64,000 nt of DNA. Source: an uncultured Eubacteriales bacterium. GTDB lineage: Bacteria; Bacillota; Clostridia; Christensenellales; Aristaeellaceae. Every line of letters starts with the position of its first letter. Position 1 is the stretch's first letter. The DNA is taken from positions 35,752 to 99,751 of the forward strand of contig CACXHY010000008.1 of assembly GCA_902767565.1 (NCBI GenBank), in the 5' to 3' direction. The position numbers were made by a program, and so were the translations under genes. Shown here in pieces: positions 35,563-44,931 of the stretch. The notes beneath the pieces are model-generated. The model worked only from the letters and a program-made list of their open reading frames with translations, did no database searches and had not been told where the DNA came from.

Positions 35563-37059
35563 GTGTTCAGAAAAAAAGAACGATTCCCCGTTCCCGCGTC
35601 GACGGATCTGCCGCCGGAGGCGGATATCCCGGAGGAAAGCCTTGAGGATGTGCTGAAGGACCTGCCCGGGAAAGAGGGGGAAGCCGCCGGATCCGGCACG
35701 CCGGATCGGGATCTGGATGAGTTCCTGGCCTCCGGGGAGGGAGAAGATATCCCTGATCCGGATGTCAATCCCGGCCATCGCAAGCGCAAACGCAGGCCCG
35801 CACGCGAGAGCGCACCCTCCGGCGATACCATGGGAGACGAGCCCGTCGGGCGCCGCACCTTCAAGGAGGCCCATCCCCGCCTGCGCCGGTTCATCAACAC
35901 TGTGATCACCATGATCCTGCTGCTGGTGGTCCTGCTGATGATCCTGTCGCGGGTCTTTGCCAGCCGGTACCTTGAGATCCCCGGAGAGGCCGTCTCTCAG
36001 GCGGTGACGCCCATCCAGAGCTTCTTTGCCTACATCACCAACGCGGTGACCGGGTATTTCCGCGACCTGAAGCTCAAGAGCAACATCATGACGGAATACA
36101 ACGTGCTGCGGGCCCGGAACGAGGAGCTCGAGTACGAGGCGATGCGGGCCAGGGAGCTGGAACGCCAGCTCAGCACCTTCGAGGACCTGGCGGAGGAGGT
36201 CTCCCTCAACAGCCAGGGACACCCCCTGGCCTGCACGGTGATCGGCCGGGACGAGGGCAACTATTTCTCCACCTTCACCATCAACAAGGGCACCAACGAC
36301 GGTGTCCAGCCTTACATGGCAGTGGTGCTGGGCGGCGCGCTGATCGGCTATACCGAGAAGGTGACGCCCACCACCGCCACCGTCCGCACCATCATCGACA
36401 GCGAGGCCTCCATCGCCGGCATCATCGAGTCCAGCCGTGACCAGGGGACCGTCCGCGGCACCCTGGGCGTGGGCGTGGATGGCCAGCCCATGTGCCGCAT
36501 GTACTATCTGCCGGACAACCACCTGCCCCGGCCGGGCGATACGGTGGTGACCTCCGGCGTGGGCATGTCCTTCCCCAAGGGCATCCCCATCGGGACCGTG
36601 CGGGAATCCACCCGCAGCATGGAGGGCAGCAAACAGTACATCGTGGTGGAGCCCAAGGCGGACTTCCAGCATCTGGAATACGTGATCGTGCTGCGGATCC
36701 AGCCGGATCCCGAGCCGGTCACCAGCCGCGAGAACAGCAGCATCGAGCTGGTGCCGCTGTCCACGATCCGCCCGGTCCCCACCTTCCGGGACGGCGCCTC
36801 CAACTACTTTATCAGTCCGTCTCCCGATCCGAACAGCACCGCCGCGGCGGAGACCCCGACGCCCACGCCGTCCCCGTCTCCGTCCCCCACGCCGTCCCCC
36901 CGGCCGTCGCCGGGCGCGACCACGCCGCGGCCCACGCGCACCAACGAGACCTACATCTACGTGGTGCCCAATTCTCCTTCCCCCACGCCGTCCGCGACAC
37001 CGCTGCCGACGCCCACCCCCGAGATCCTCCTCGAGGATGACGACCTGACCTACGATTGA
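35563..37059 (+). CDS. mreC: MreC with long N-terminal and C-terminal extensions
   Basis: Links MreB to the wall synthases outside the membrane. 498 residues against about 280 in a typical MreC. A charged cytoplasmic region of about 105 residues precedes the single membrane segment (about 110-130). A coiled coil and the beta-barrel core follow (about 175-385, with GDTVVTSGVGMSFPKGIPIG). A tail of about 80 residues rich in Pro, Ser and Thr (PTPSPSPSPTPSP-like) extends to the C-terminus and ends in an acidic LEDDDLTYD. GTG start; AAAGGAGGTGATC lies 7 bases upstream. Confidence 0.93.
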   Translation: MFRKKERFPVPASTDLPPEADIPEESLEDVLKDLPGKEGEAAGSGTPDRDLDEFLASGEGEDIPDPDVNPGHRKRKRRPARESAPSGDTMGDEPVGRRTFKEAHPRLRRFINTVITMILLLVVLLMILSRVFASRYLEIPGEAVSQAVTPIQSFFAYITNAVTGYFRDLKLKSNIMTEYNVLRARNEELEYEAMRARELERQLSTFEDLAEEVSLNSQGHPLACTVIGRDEGNYFSTFTINKGTNDGVQPYMAVVLGGALIGYTEKVTPTTATVRTIIDSEASIAGIIESSRDQGTVRGTLGVGVDGQPMCRMYYLPDNHLPRPGDTVVTSGVGMSFPKGIPIGTVRESTRSMEGSKQYIVVEPKADFQHLEYVIVLRIQPDPEPVTSRENSSIELVPLSTIRPVPTFRDGASNYFISPSPDPNSTAAAETPTPTPSPSPSPTPSPRPSPGATTPRPTRTNETYIYVVPNSPSPTPSATPLPTPTPEILLEDDDLTYD

Positions 37060-37071
37060 GGGGGCAGCGTT

Positions 37072-37686
37072 ATGAAAGCAAAGCGCCGTCCGCCCGCCGT
37101 GGATGCCCTGGTCAACGCCCTGAAGTTTTTCGGCATGGTGCTGCTGACCTACCTGTTCCATGTCTGCGTCATTCCCGATATCCGGATCCTGAACGTGACG
37201 CCTAACCTGATCCTGGCCGTTCTGGGCGTGGTATGCGTGTGCTTCGAGCAGATCAAGACCGCCTGGTACGGGCTGATCATGGGCATCCTGCTGGAAGTGA
37301 TGCAGCCCTCCACCCCGCTGATGAGCCTGCTGCTGTACCCCATCACCGCATCCCTGTGCATGCTCATCTTTGCGGACAAGAGCATGCGGCAGCTGGAGTA
37401 TGAGCGCGGTCTCGGCAAGCCCGGGCGCAACCGTTCCCCCTGGCTCCGGACGCCCCTCTGCGCCGCGTTCGCCTCATTCATCTATGAAGTGGTGAACATC
37501 ACTTACGTCTATCTGCGCGGCGCGGATCTCGAGTTTGCCCACATTCTGCGGGGCCTGAGCGAGATCCTGCTGACCACCGGGCTGGCGGTCCTCCTGATGC
37601 TCCCTCTGCGGCGCTTCTTCGGCATCCGCATGGCGCCGGATCCGAATAAGCTGCTGCGGCCCGCCCCCTACAGAAAACCCGAATGA
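37072..37686 (+). CDS. mreD: Rod-shape-determining protein MreD
   Basis: 204 residues with five to six membrane helices. A charged YERGLGKPGRNRSP loop separates two helix groups. Family hallmarks are the helix beginning VTPNLILAVLGVVCV and the conserved final helix region. It works with MreC at the membrane. It starts 12 bases after the mreC stop, with GAGGGGGC as ribosome site. Confidence 0.88.
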   Translation: MKAKRRPPAVDALVNALKFFGMVLLTYLFHVCVIPDIRILNVTPNLILAVLGVVCVCFEQIKTAWYGLIMGILLEVMQPSTPLMSLLLYPITASLCMLIFADKSMRQLEYERGLGKPGRNRSPWLRTPLCAAFASFIYEVVNITYVYLRGADLEFAHILRGLSEILLTTGLAVLLMLPLRRFFGIRMAPDPNKLLRPAPYRKPE

Positions 37687-37721
37687 CCCTCCCCGATCCC
37701 ACAGGAAAGGAGGATGCCTGA

Positions 37722-40220
37722 ATGAACGACCGCGACAGCAGGCTGAAAATGCGATACGTCTTCATGATCGCGGTGATCCTGCTGATCTTTGCCTATCTGG
37801 TTTCCGGCCTGGTGCGTCTCCAGCTCGACGACACCGAGGAATACGTCGAGCAGGCGGAAGATCAGAAGACCCTGACCATCAAGCTCCGCGGCCGGCGCGG
37901 AAACATCATCGACGCGGACTCCGTCATCCTGGCCGAGGACGAATGGGTCTACAATGTCACCTTCTACAAGGATGCCACCCAGACCGGCAAATCGGCCTAT
38001 GAGAGCTACACCCGCTCCATCATCGACACCATCCGGATCGTCGAGTCGAACGGCGGCCAGATGGCCATCAAGGGCAACCTGCAGCGAAACGCGGAGACCG
38101 GCGAGTGGGAGTTCAACTTCGGCTCGGGCGTGTCGGACGCGGTGCTGGCCACCCGCCAGCGGCAGTGGCGGAGCAACAACTATCTCAGCGAAAGCAAGTA
38201 TCCCACCGCGGCCGACTGCTATGAGGAACTGTACAAGCGCTACCGTTTCGCGGAGGTGGCGCCGGACCTGGATGAAGAAACCGTCCTGAAGGTGATGGCC
38301 ATCTTCTGCGAAATGCAGATGAACATCTTCAACTCACAGCCCATCGTCATCGCCAAGGACGTGAGCTATGAGACCGTCATCGAGGTGGAGACCCGCTCCA
38401 TGACCCTCCCCGGCATGGAGATCGACATGGGCACCAAACGCGTGTATCCGCGATCCACCCTCGCGGCACAGGTCATCGGCTACACCGGCGCCATCCCCTC
38501 CCAGTCCACCTGGCAGACCCTGCGGGCCAAAGGCTACTCCTACAACGACACCATCGGCAGGGACGGCATCGAGTCCTCCATGGAGGACTGGCTGACCCCC
38601 AACTCCAGTCAGCGGCAGGGCTACCGGGTGGTGATCCGGGACCAGCGCTCCACCGTCGTGCGGGAGATCGACCATCAGGATCCCACGGACGGCTGCACCG
38701 TCAAGCTGACCCTGCACGCCTCCCTGCAGGAGATCGCGGAAGAAGCCATCGAGATGAACGTCAACGACACCCGCGACCGCGAGGAATCCAGGCTGGGCAG
38801 CGGCAAGTGGCAGGAGGCGAACCGCAACGACATCGCCACCCGCAACTGGACCAAGTACCCCCTGGAGTTGGCCACCCATGGCTGCATGGTGGTGCTGGAC
38901 ATGCAGGACCGGGTGCTGGCCCTGGCCAACTACCCCACCTATGACCTGAACGCTCTGGTGGCCGGCGGCGAGAGCGCGGTAGCCATCCTGGCGGATGAGC
39001 GCAACCTGCTGCTGAACTACGGCATCCACGCCAGGGGGACACCCGGGTCCATCTTCAAGATGGTGACGGGCTACGGCGCGCTGAACGAAGGCGTGCTGCA
39101 GCCCGACGAGTACATCACCGACATGGGCTACTACACCCGCTACAACGCCGACCTCTCCACCGCGCCGAAGTGCTGGGTGGCGGACAACTACCGCTACGAG
39201 CACGCCTACCAGACCATCGTGGAGGGCCTGTCCCACTCCTGCAACTACTTCTTTTATGAGTGCGGGCATCGGCTGGGCGAGGAGCGGCTCTACTACTACG
39301 CGGCCCAGTTCGGCCTGACCTCCCGCACGGGCATCGACCTGCCCGGCGAGGTGCGCTCGGTGGTGGGGTGCCAGAACACCCTGTACGACCCTACCAAGCC
39401 CATGAACGAGGCCAACCAGGACACCTCCCTTCCCATCATCGTCTTCAATGCCATCAAGACCCACCTGCGGAACTGCGGGGCTTCCCGGGGCATCGAGTAC
39501 GACGATGAACGCCTCTCCGTCTGCGCTAAGCGCCTGATGGACATGGCGGTCAACTACAACGAATCGGACTGGCTGGACAATATGCGCACCATCCTGATGG
39601 AGGAGCTGTCCATGACCAAGTCCATGGTCTACTCCCAGCAGATCATCGGCGACACCTACAACTACATGAACACCATCAAGTGGGGCGGCGGCCAGACCAT
39701 ATTGACGGCCATCGGGCAATCCGTCACCACCCTGACGCCGGTGGCGGTCGCCCGCTATGTGTGCGCCGTCGCCAACGACGGATACGTGTACAACGTATCG
39801 CTGGTGGACTCCATCATCTCTCCCGACGGCCAGGTGCTCAGCCAGCGGGAGCCGCAGCTCATCAACCAGCTGGAGAACGGTCCGCAGTATCTCGGCCTTC
39901 TCCGGAAAGGGATGGAGGGCGTGGTGGACGACCAGGGTACGGCGTCAAGCTACTTCAAGGGCTGGAAGTACATCGACGATATCTGCGCAAAAACGGGAAC
40001 CGCCCAGGTCACGAGCATCGACCTGGAAAACAACGCATGGTTCGTCTGTTTTGCGCCCCGTGAGAATCCCGAGATCGCCATCGCGGTCTTCATCCCCCAC
40101 GGGGCTTCCGGCGGCTACGCCTCCCTGGCGGCCAAGAGTTTCATCGAACAGTATCTAGACCGTGAGAACTTGCGCACCGTGGACTACGATCTGCCCTACG
40201 GCAACTCGTTGGCCCCCTGA
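37722..40220 (+). CDS. mrdA: Penicillin-binding protein 2 (elongation transpeptidase)
   Basis: Cross-links new peptidoglycan during elongation, working with RodA. 832 residues. A single N-terminal membrane anchor (about 12-32) is followed by a pedestal domain. The transpeptidase motifs are all present: SxxK as SIFK with Ser443, SxN as SCN at 506-508, and KTG at 757-759. The protein is about 150 residues longer than typical PBP2, mainly between the pedestal and the catalytic domain and within residues 560-680. AAAGGAGG is about 10 bases before the ATG. Confidence 0.96.
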   Translation: MNDRDSRLKMRYVFMIAVILLIFAYLVSGLVRLQLDDTEEYVEQAEDQKTLTIKLRGRRGNIIDADSVILAEDEWVYNVTFYKDATQTGKSAYESYTRSIIDTIRIVESNGGQMAIKGNLQRNAETGEWEFNFGSGVSDAVLATRQRQWRSNNYLSESKYPTAADCYEELYKRYRFAEVAPDLDEETVLKVMAIFCEMQMNIFNSQPIVIAKDVSYETVIEVETRSMTLPGMEIDMGTKRVYPRSTLAAQVIGYTGAIPSQSTWQTLRAKGYSYNDTIGRDGIESSMEDWLTPNSSQRQGYRVVIRDQRSTVVREIDHQDPTDGCTVKLTLHASLQEIAEEAIEMNVNDTRDREESRLGSGKWQEANRNDIATRNWTKYPLELATHGCMVVLDMQDRVLALANYPTYDLNALVAGGESAVAILADERNLLLNYGIHARGTPGSIFKMVTGYGALNEGVLQPDEYITDMGYYTRYNADLSTAPKCWVADNYRYEHAYQTIVEGLSHSCNYFFYECGHRLGEERLYYYAAQFGLTSRTGIDLPGEVRSVVGCQNTLYDPTKPMNEANQDTSLPIIVFNAIKTHLRNCGASRGIEYDDERLSVCAKRLMDMAVNYNESDWLDNMRTILMEELSMTKSMVYSQQIIGDTYNYMNTIKWGGGQTILTAIGQSVTTLTPVAVARYVCAVANDGYVYNVSLVDSIISPDGQVLSQREPQLINQLENGPQYLGLLRKGMEGVVDDQGTASSYFKGWKYIDDICAKTGTAQVTSIDLENNAWFVCFAPRENPEIAIAVFIPHGASGGYASLAAKSFIEQYLDRENLRTVDYDLPYGNSLAP

Positions 40221-40265
40221 GGCAAGCGTTCCCGCGACCCCCTACAGAAAGGAAGCCTGCCAGTC

Positions 40266-41066
40266 ATGGGCACTGTCCTCCTGATCGCCTCCGGAAAGGG
40301 CGGCGTCGGAAAATCCACCATATCCTCCGCTCTGGCCATCGCCCTGAGCCGCCGGGACGCCAGCGTCTGCATCGTGGACGCGGATATCGGCCTGCGCAGC
40401 CAGGACGCCATCCTGGGCGTCGCCGACAGTGTGGTGTATGACCTGATGGACGTGGCCCGCAAGGGCTGCAACATCCGCCAGGCTCTGATCCACCTGCCCG
40501 GCGAGGAGGATGTGTGCCTGATGGCCTCTTCCCAGTTCGCCCGGGCCAAGGATCTGGACGCCAAGGATTTCACCAAGATCGTGCAGGAGCTGCGCCAGAC
40601 CTTCGGCTATGTGCTGATCGACTGTCCGGCGGGGCTGGAGCGGAACATGCGCATCCTCACCCAGTGCGAACCCGACGAGGCTATCGCCGTGGCCACCCCA
40701 GACGACGTGTCCGTACGGGATGTGCGGCGGCTGTGCATGGTGCTGCGGGAGCGGAGGGTCAACACGCCGAAGCTGATCGTCAACCGGCTGGATCCCCTGC
40801 TGATCAGCGCCGGGGAGATGCGCTCCGCCCAGGAGATCTCGGACGAGCTGAAGCTTCCCCTGCTGGGAGAGATCCCCGAGGACGTGCATGTCTACCGCGC
40901 CCTCCTGACCGGGCGCCGCTTCATGGATCTGGAGTGTGAGGCAGCCAACGCCATCACCCGCATCGCCGCGCGGATCCGGGGGAACGAGGTCCTCCTGCCG
41001 GAGTACGGCAGCCGCCGTCTCTCCTGGCGGGAGCGGAGAAAACTGAGGAAGCTCACGGAGGTATGA
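40266..41066 (+). CDS. minD: Septum-site-determining ATPase MinD
   Basis: 266 residues. The deviant Walker A SGKGGVGKST near residue 9 and the DADIGLRSQD switch-I region are diagnostic of MinD. DCPAGLERNMR is the Walker B/switch-II segment. The C-terminal helix (SWRERRKLRKLTEV) is basic and amphipathic and likely attaches to the membrane. In related Clostridia, minC and minE flank minD; neither is present here. AAAGGAAG lies about 10 bases upstream. Confidence 0.95.
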   Translation: MGTVLLIASGKGGVGKSTISSALAIALSRRDASVCIVDADIGLRSQDAILGVADSVVYDLMDVARKGCNIRQALIHLPGEEDVCLMASSQFARAKDLDAKDFTKIVQELRQTFGYVLIDCPAGLERNMRILTQCEPDEAIAVATPDDVSVRDVRRLCMVLRERRVNTPKLIVNRLDPLLISAGEMRSAQEISDELKLPLLGEIPEDVHVYRALLTGRRFMDLECEAANAITRIAARIRGNEVLLPEYGSRRLSWRERRKLRKLTEV

Positions 41067-41069
41067 CCT

Positions 41070-42275
41070 TTGATCGCCGAAAACAGACGGGCCCGCGCCC
41101 ATCTCGACATCCCGCTGATCGCGATCGTCTACGCGCTCAGCCTTTTCGGCGTCCTCGCGGTGGCGGTCGCAACCTATTCCACCTCCTCCACTCCGGATCT
41201 CCCCCTGCTCAACCACATCGTGGAATCCACCTCCGCCCGCAGACAGGCGATCTATGTGGCCCTGTCCCCCGTCGTGCTGGCGGTCATGATCGCCATTCCC
41301 CTGCGGTTTTACCGCCAGCGGGCCGGCCTGCTCTTCTGGGCCGCCACCGGCTTCATCACCGTGGTGTGGATCTTCAACCGCGCCGCCGGCGTGAAGCAGT
41401 GGCTGGACCTGTTCCTGGACTTCACGGTCCAGCCGACGGAATTTGCCAAGCTGGCCATCATCCTGATGCTGGCCAAGCTGATGTCCGCAAAAGAAAAGCC
41501 CATGGCGACGAGGAAGGATGCGTTCCGGATGCTGCTGATCCTCGGCATCCCGTCGGTGGTCATCGTGCTCTCCGGCGAAACGGGATCCTTCTTCGTGATC
41601 GCCTTCCTGTTCGTGTTCATGCTGTGGTTCGCCAAGGTGGACTTCCGGGTGCTGGCCCTCATGTTCGGCATCGTGGCGGCGCTGGTGCTGGCCATCTATG
41701 CCTACGCCACGGCCACAGGTTCCAATGACTACAGGCTGGTCCGCATCCTCTCCTTCATCGATCCCCAAACCTACTCCACCGGCGCCTACCAGCAGACCCA
41801 CTCGAAGATCGCCATCGGTTCCGGCGGGCTCACGGGCGTGGGCCGGTTCCGGGACGACAGCTGGTATCAGCTGAACTTCGTGCCCGCCGACTGGACGGAC
41901 TTCATCTTTGCCACCATCGGCGAGGCCTGGGGCTTCGTGGGCTGCGCCGGCGTGCTGCTGCTGTACCTGCTCATGATCCTGCGCATGCTGTACCTGGCCC
42001 GCTACACCCGCGACCGCTTCGGCATGCTGGTGATCATCGGCGTCACGGGGATGTTCACCTTCCACATCATCGAGAACATCGGCATGACCACAGGCCTGCT
42101 GCCGATCACGGGCATCCCGCTGCCCTTCCTCTCCTACGGCGGCTCCAACATGATCACCAACATGGCCGGCATCGGCCTGGTGCTGAATGTCACCAAAAAC
42201 CGCAGCCTCTCCGGCAGCTATCAGACCCCGCAGACGGATGTGGGCATATCGAGGTATACGGCCAGCTACCAGTGA
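41070..42275 (+). CDS. rodA: SEDS-family peptidoglycan glycosyltransferase RodA
   Basis: Polymerises lipid II during cell elongation together with PBP2. 401 residues with ten predicted membrane helices. The SEDS hallmarks are PTEFAK, the large extracellular loop, NFVPADWTDFIFATIGEAWG and the GMTTGLLPITGIPLPFLSYGG motif. TTG start 3 bases after the minD stop, with GGAGGT 7 bases upstream. It ends the elongation operon, followed by a terminator. Confidence 0.94.
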   Translation: MIAENRRARAHLDIPLIAIVYALSLFGVLAVAVATYSTSSTPDLPLLNHIVESTSARRQAIYVALSPVVLAVMIAIPLRFYRQRAGLLFWAATGFITVVWIFNRAAGVKQWLDLFLDFTVQPTEFAKLAIILMLAKLMSAKEKPMATRKDAFRMLLILGIPSVVIVLSGETGSFFVIAFLFVFMLWFAKVDFRVLALMFGIVAALVLAIYAYATATGSNDYRLVRILSFIDPQTYSTGAYQQTHSKIAIGSGGLTGVGRFRDDSWYQLNFVPADWTDFIFATIGEAWGFVGCAGVLLLYLLMILRMLYLARYTRDRFGMLVIIGVTGMFTFHIIENIGMTTGLLPITGIPLPFLSYGGSNMITNMAGIGLVLNVTKNRSLSGSYQTPQTDVGISRYTASYQ

Positions 42276-42300
42276 TCTCGCGGAAGGTTTTACAGTCATG

Positions 42301-42331
42301 ACGGCGCTTCGCGGCTGCGGAGCGCCGTTTT
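42301..42331 (+). terminator. Intrinsic terminator after rodA
   Basis: CGGCGCT at 42302-42308 pairs with AGCGCCG at 42321-42327, followed by TTTT. Flanking CATGA/TCATG adds outer pairing. Confidence 0.78.
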
Positions 42332-42380
42332 CATGACCGCGGGCGGGCTTTTCGCGGCAAAGGGCCGGAAAGCGCATTTG

Positions 42381-42409
42381 TTGACTTGCTCCCCCCTTCG
42401 TGGTATCAT
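42381..42409 (+). promoter_or_regulatory. Sigma-A promoter of the surface-sugar and tubulin/actin-like operon
   Basis: TTGACT at 42381-42386, a 17-bp spacer, TGG-TATCAT at 42401-42409 (extended -10). Confidence 0.85.
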
Positions 42410-42440
42410 GCAGGCGAGGAATCCGAAAGGTGGGAAAACC

Positions 42441-43838
42441 GTGCGCACGCTGCTGTCTAGGCTGAACCGGCACCGCTCCGAGATCCTGGTGAGCGGTCTG
42501 CGTGTGCTGACCTATCTGGGGCTGGCGGCCCTGTTTTTCGGGCTGATGGGGATCCGGAACTGGCAGCTCCGACACCTGAGCCGCACCCTCGCCACCACCC
42601 TGCTGACCTGGATCGCCATGTCCGTGGCCATGGTGGCCGTCTACGGCGGATACGACGTGGGCCGGAAAAAGAGCCGTCCCATCACCTCCTCCATGTCGCT
42701 GGGCAACCTGATCACCTGCCTGGTCACCTATCTGCAGCTGGAGATCATGAACGTCAATCCCGCCAACAACCAGCATCTGACGCTCTTCGGGCGGGATATC
42801 CTGTGGCTGCTGCTCTGCGTCATCCTCCAGACCGCCTTCATCTACGGAATGGTACGGGCCGGGAACTGGCTTTACTTCCGCCTGCATCTGCCGAGGGCCT
42901 GCCTGCTGATCCATGATGAAGCCACCCGGGTGGAAACGGTTGAGGAGAAGATCGGCCGCTACCGTCTGCAGTGGCATCTCGCGGAGACCGCCCTGTGGAC
43001 CGAGCCCGACCTGGAACGCCGCATCGAGCAGGCGGACGTGGTGTTCATCGCCGGCGTTCCGGACTCCGCGCGGCTGCGCCTGCTGAAGATCTGCTACGAC
43101 CAGCGGCGGGACGTGGTCTGTCAGGCCGAGCTGCAGGACATCATGCTGTCCGCGGCCCAGCCCCTGATCGTCGACGACGCGCTCTTCCTGGAGATGGATT
43201 ATCACAAGATGACGCTGTTCCAGCGCATCGTCAAGCGGGTGACGGACATCGCGGTAAGCGCGCTGGTGCTGCTGCTTCTGTGGCCGCTGATGGGGCTGAT
43301 CGCTCTGAGCATCCTGCTGGACGACGGCGCCCCGGTGATCTTCCGCCAGGAGCGCATGACGGGCGGCGGTCACACCTTCAAGATCCGCAAGTTCCGCACC
43401 ATGAGGCGCGGCAGCGGCGATGTCTCCTGCGAGGAGGACGACACACGCGTGACCCGGGTGGGCCGTATCCTGCGCCGCGCCCGGCTGGATGAGCTTCCCC
43501 AGTTCTGGAACATCCTGATCGGCGACATGACCCTCGTCGGTCCCAGGCCCGAGATGCTGGCCAACGTGGAGAAGTACAAGAGCGCCCTGCCTTCCTTCGT
43601 ATACCGTGAAAAGATGAAGGCGGGCCTCACCGGCTATGCCCAGATCGAAGGCCGCTACAACACATCCCCGGAGGACAAGCTGATGCTGGACCTGATGTAC
43701 ATCGAGCGGTTCTCCCTCTGGAACGACATCCGGCTTCTGTTCCGCACCCTCACCGTGTTCTTCAAGAAGGACTCCGCCGCTCCCTTCGCGAAGGCGGAGG
43801 AAGCCCCGAGCGGCCGGGAGGATGAGGCGGGTGGCTGA
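42441..43838 (+). CDS. Undecaprenyl-phosphate sugar phosphotransferase
   Basis: 465 residues from GTG at 42441, with AAAGGTGGG upstream. The N-terminal part (about 15-145) has four membrane helices, followed by a soluble CoA/nucleotide-binding-like region. A fifth helix near residue 285 leads into the bacterial sugar transferase domain: RQERMTGGGHTFKIRKFRTMR, RLDELPQFWNILIGDMTLVGPRPE and KAGLTGYAQIEGRYNT. These enzymes transfer a sugar-1-phosphate to undecaprenyl phosphate to begin exopolysaccharide or glycan assembly. It is co-transcribed with galE, 54 bases away. Confidence 0.93.
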   Translation: MRTLLSRLNRHRSEILVSGLRVLTYLGLAALFFGLMGIRNWQLRHLSRTLATTLLTWIAMSVAMVAVYGGYDVGRKKSRPITSSMSLGNLITCLVTYLQLEIMNVNPANNQHLTLFGRDILWLLLCVILQTAFIYGMVRAGNWLYFRLHLPRACLLIHDEATRVETVEEKIGRYRLQWHLAETALWTEPDLERRIEQADVVFIAGVPDSARLRLLKICYDQRRDVVCQAELQDIMLSAAQPLIVDDALFLEMDYHKMTLFQRIVKRVTDIAVSALVLLLLWPLMGLIALSILLDDGAPVIFRQERMTGGGHTFKIRKFRTMRRGSGDVSCEEDDTRVTRVGRILRRARLDELPQFWNILIGDMTLVGPRPEMLANVEKYKSALPSFVYREKMKAGLTGYAQIEGRYNTSPEDKLMLDLMYIERFSLWNDIRLLFRTLTVFFKKDSAAPFAKAEEAPSGREDEAGG

Positions 43839-43892
43839 ATGCCTTCCGTAGCGCTTCCCGACCCGGGATCTCACATCAAGGAGGTTTGTACC

Positions 43893-44909
43893 ATGAACAT
43901 TCTCCTCACCGGCGGCGCCGGCTACATCGCGACCCACACCTGTCTGGAGCTCCTGAAAGCGGGACACCGCGCGGTCATCGTGGACAATTATGTCAATAGC
44001 CAGCCTGAAGCTGTCAGCCGCCTGGAAGAGCTGGCCGGACAGCCCGTGCCGCACTATGTGGCCGACGTCGCCGACCGGGAGGCCATGGACCGGATCTTCT
44101 CGGAGAACGCCTTTGACGCGGTGATCCATTTCGCGGGCCTCAAGGCCGTGGGCGAGAGCGTCCACCAGCCCCTGCGCTACTACCGCAACAATCTGGACAC
44201 CACCCTGACCCTCTGCGAGACCATGCAGGCCCATGGGGTCAGGCGGCTGGTCTTCTCCTCCTCCGCCACGGTGTACGGCGTGCCGGACGAGGTGCCGCTG
44301 CGGGAGGACATGTTCTGCAAGGGCTGCACCAACCCCTACGGCTGGACCAAGTACATGATCGAGAAGATCCTCGGGGGCGTATGCGACGCGGACCCGGAGT
44401 GGAGCGTGGTCCTGCTGCGCTATTTCAATCCCATCGGCGCCCATGAAAGCGGCCGCATCGGCGAGGATCCCCAGGGCATCCCCAACAACCTGATGCCCTT
44501 CATCACGCAGGTGGCCGCGGGCCGTCTGGACCACCTTTCGGTCTTCGGCAATGACTACGACACCCCCGACGGCACCGGCGTGCGCGACTACATCCATGTG
44601 GTGGACCTGGCCCGGGGCCATGTGGCTGCCTGCGATTACGCCGCAGGCCACGCCGGCTGCGAGATCATCAACCTCGGCACCGGCGTCGGCTACAGCGTGC
44701 TGGACATCGTCAACGCCTTCGAGCGCGTCAACGGCGTGAAGATCCCTTATGTCATCGGGCCCCGCCGCCCCGGCGACGTGGACGCATGCTACGCGGATCC
44801 TGCCAAAGCCAGGGCTCTCCTGCACTGGGAGGCCGAGAAGACCCTGGACGACATGTGCCGCGACGCCTGGCGCTGGCAGTCCGCCAATCCCCGCGGCTAT
44901 CGCGGCTGA
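43893..44909 (+). CDS. galE: UDP-glucose 4-epimerase
   Basis: Interconverts UDP-glucose and UDP-galactose with bound NAD. 338 residues. The Rossmann motif TGGAGYIATHT is at residues 6-16. The catalytic SSSATVY...YGWTKYMIEK gives Ser and the Y-x-x-x-K pair. AAGGAGGT is 7 bases before the ATG at 43893; the frame extends to 43839 without a ribosome site. It supplies sugar for the transferase upstream and lies 22 bases before the tubulin-like gene. Confidence 0.96.
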   Translation: MNILLTGGAGYIATHTCLELLKAGHRAVIVDNYVNSQPEAVSRLEELAGQPVPHYVADVADREAMDRIFSENAFDAVIHFAGLKAVGESVHQPLRYYRNNLDTTLTLCETMQAHGVRRLVFSSSATVYGVPDEVPLREDMFCKGCTNPYGWTKYMIEKILGGVCDADPEWSVVLLRYFNPIGAHESGRIGEDPQGIPNNLMPFITQVAAGRLDHLSVFGNDYDTPDGTGVRDYIHVVDLARGHVAACDYAAGHAGCEIINLGTGVGYSVLDIVNAFERVNGVKIPYVIGPRRPGDVDACYADPAKARALLHWEAEKTLDDMCRDAWRWQSANPRGYRG

Positions 44910-44931
44910 ACCCTGAGGAGGCTGTTCCCGG

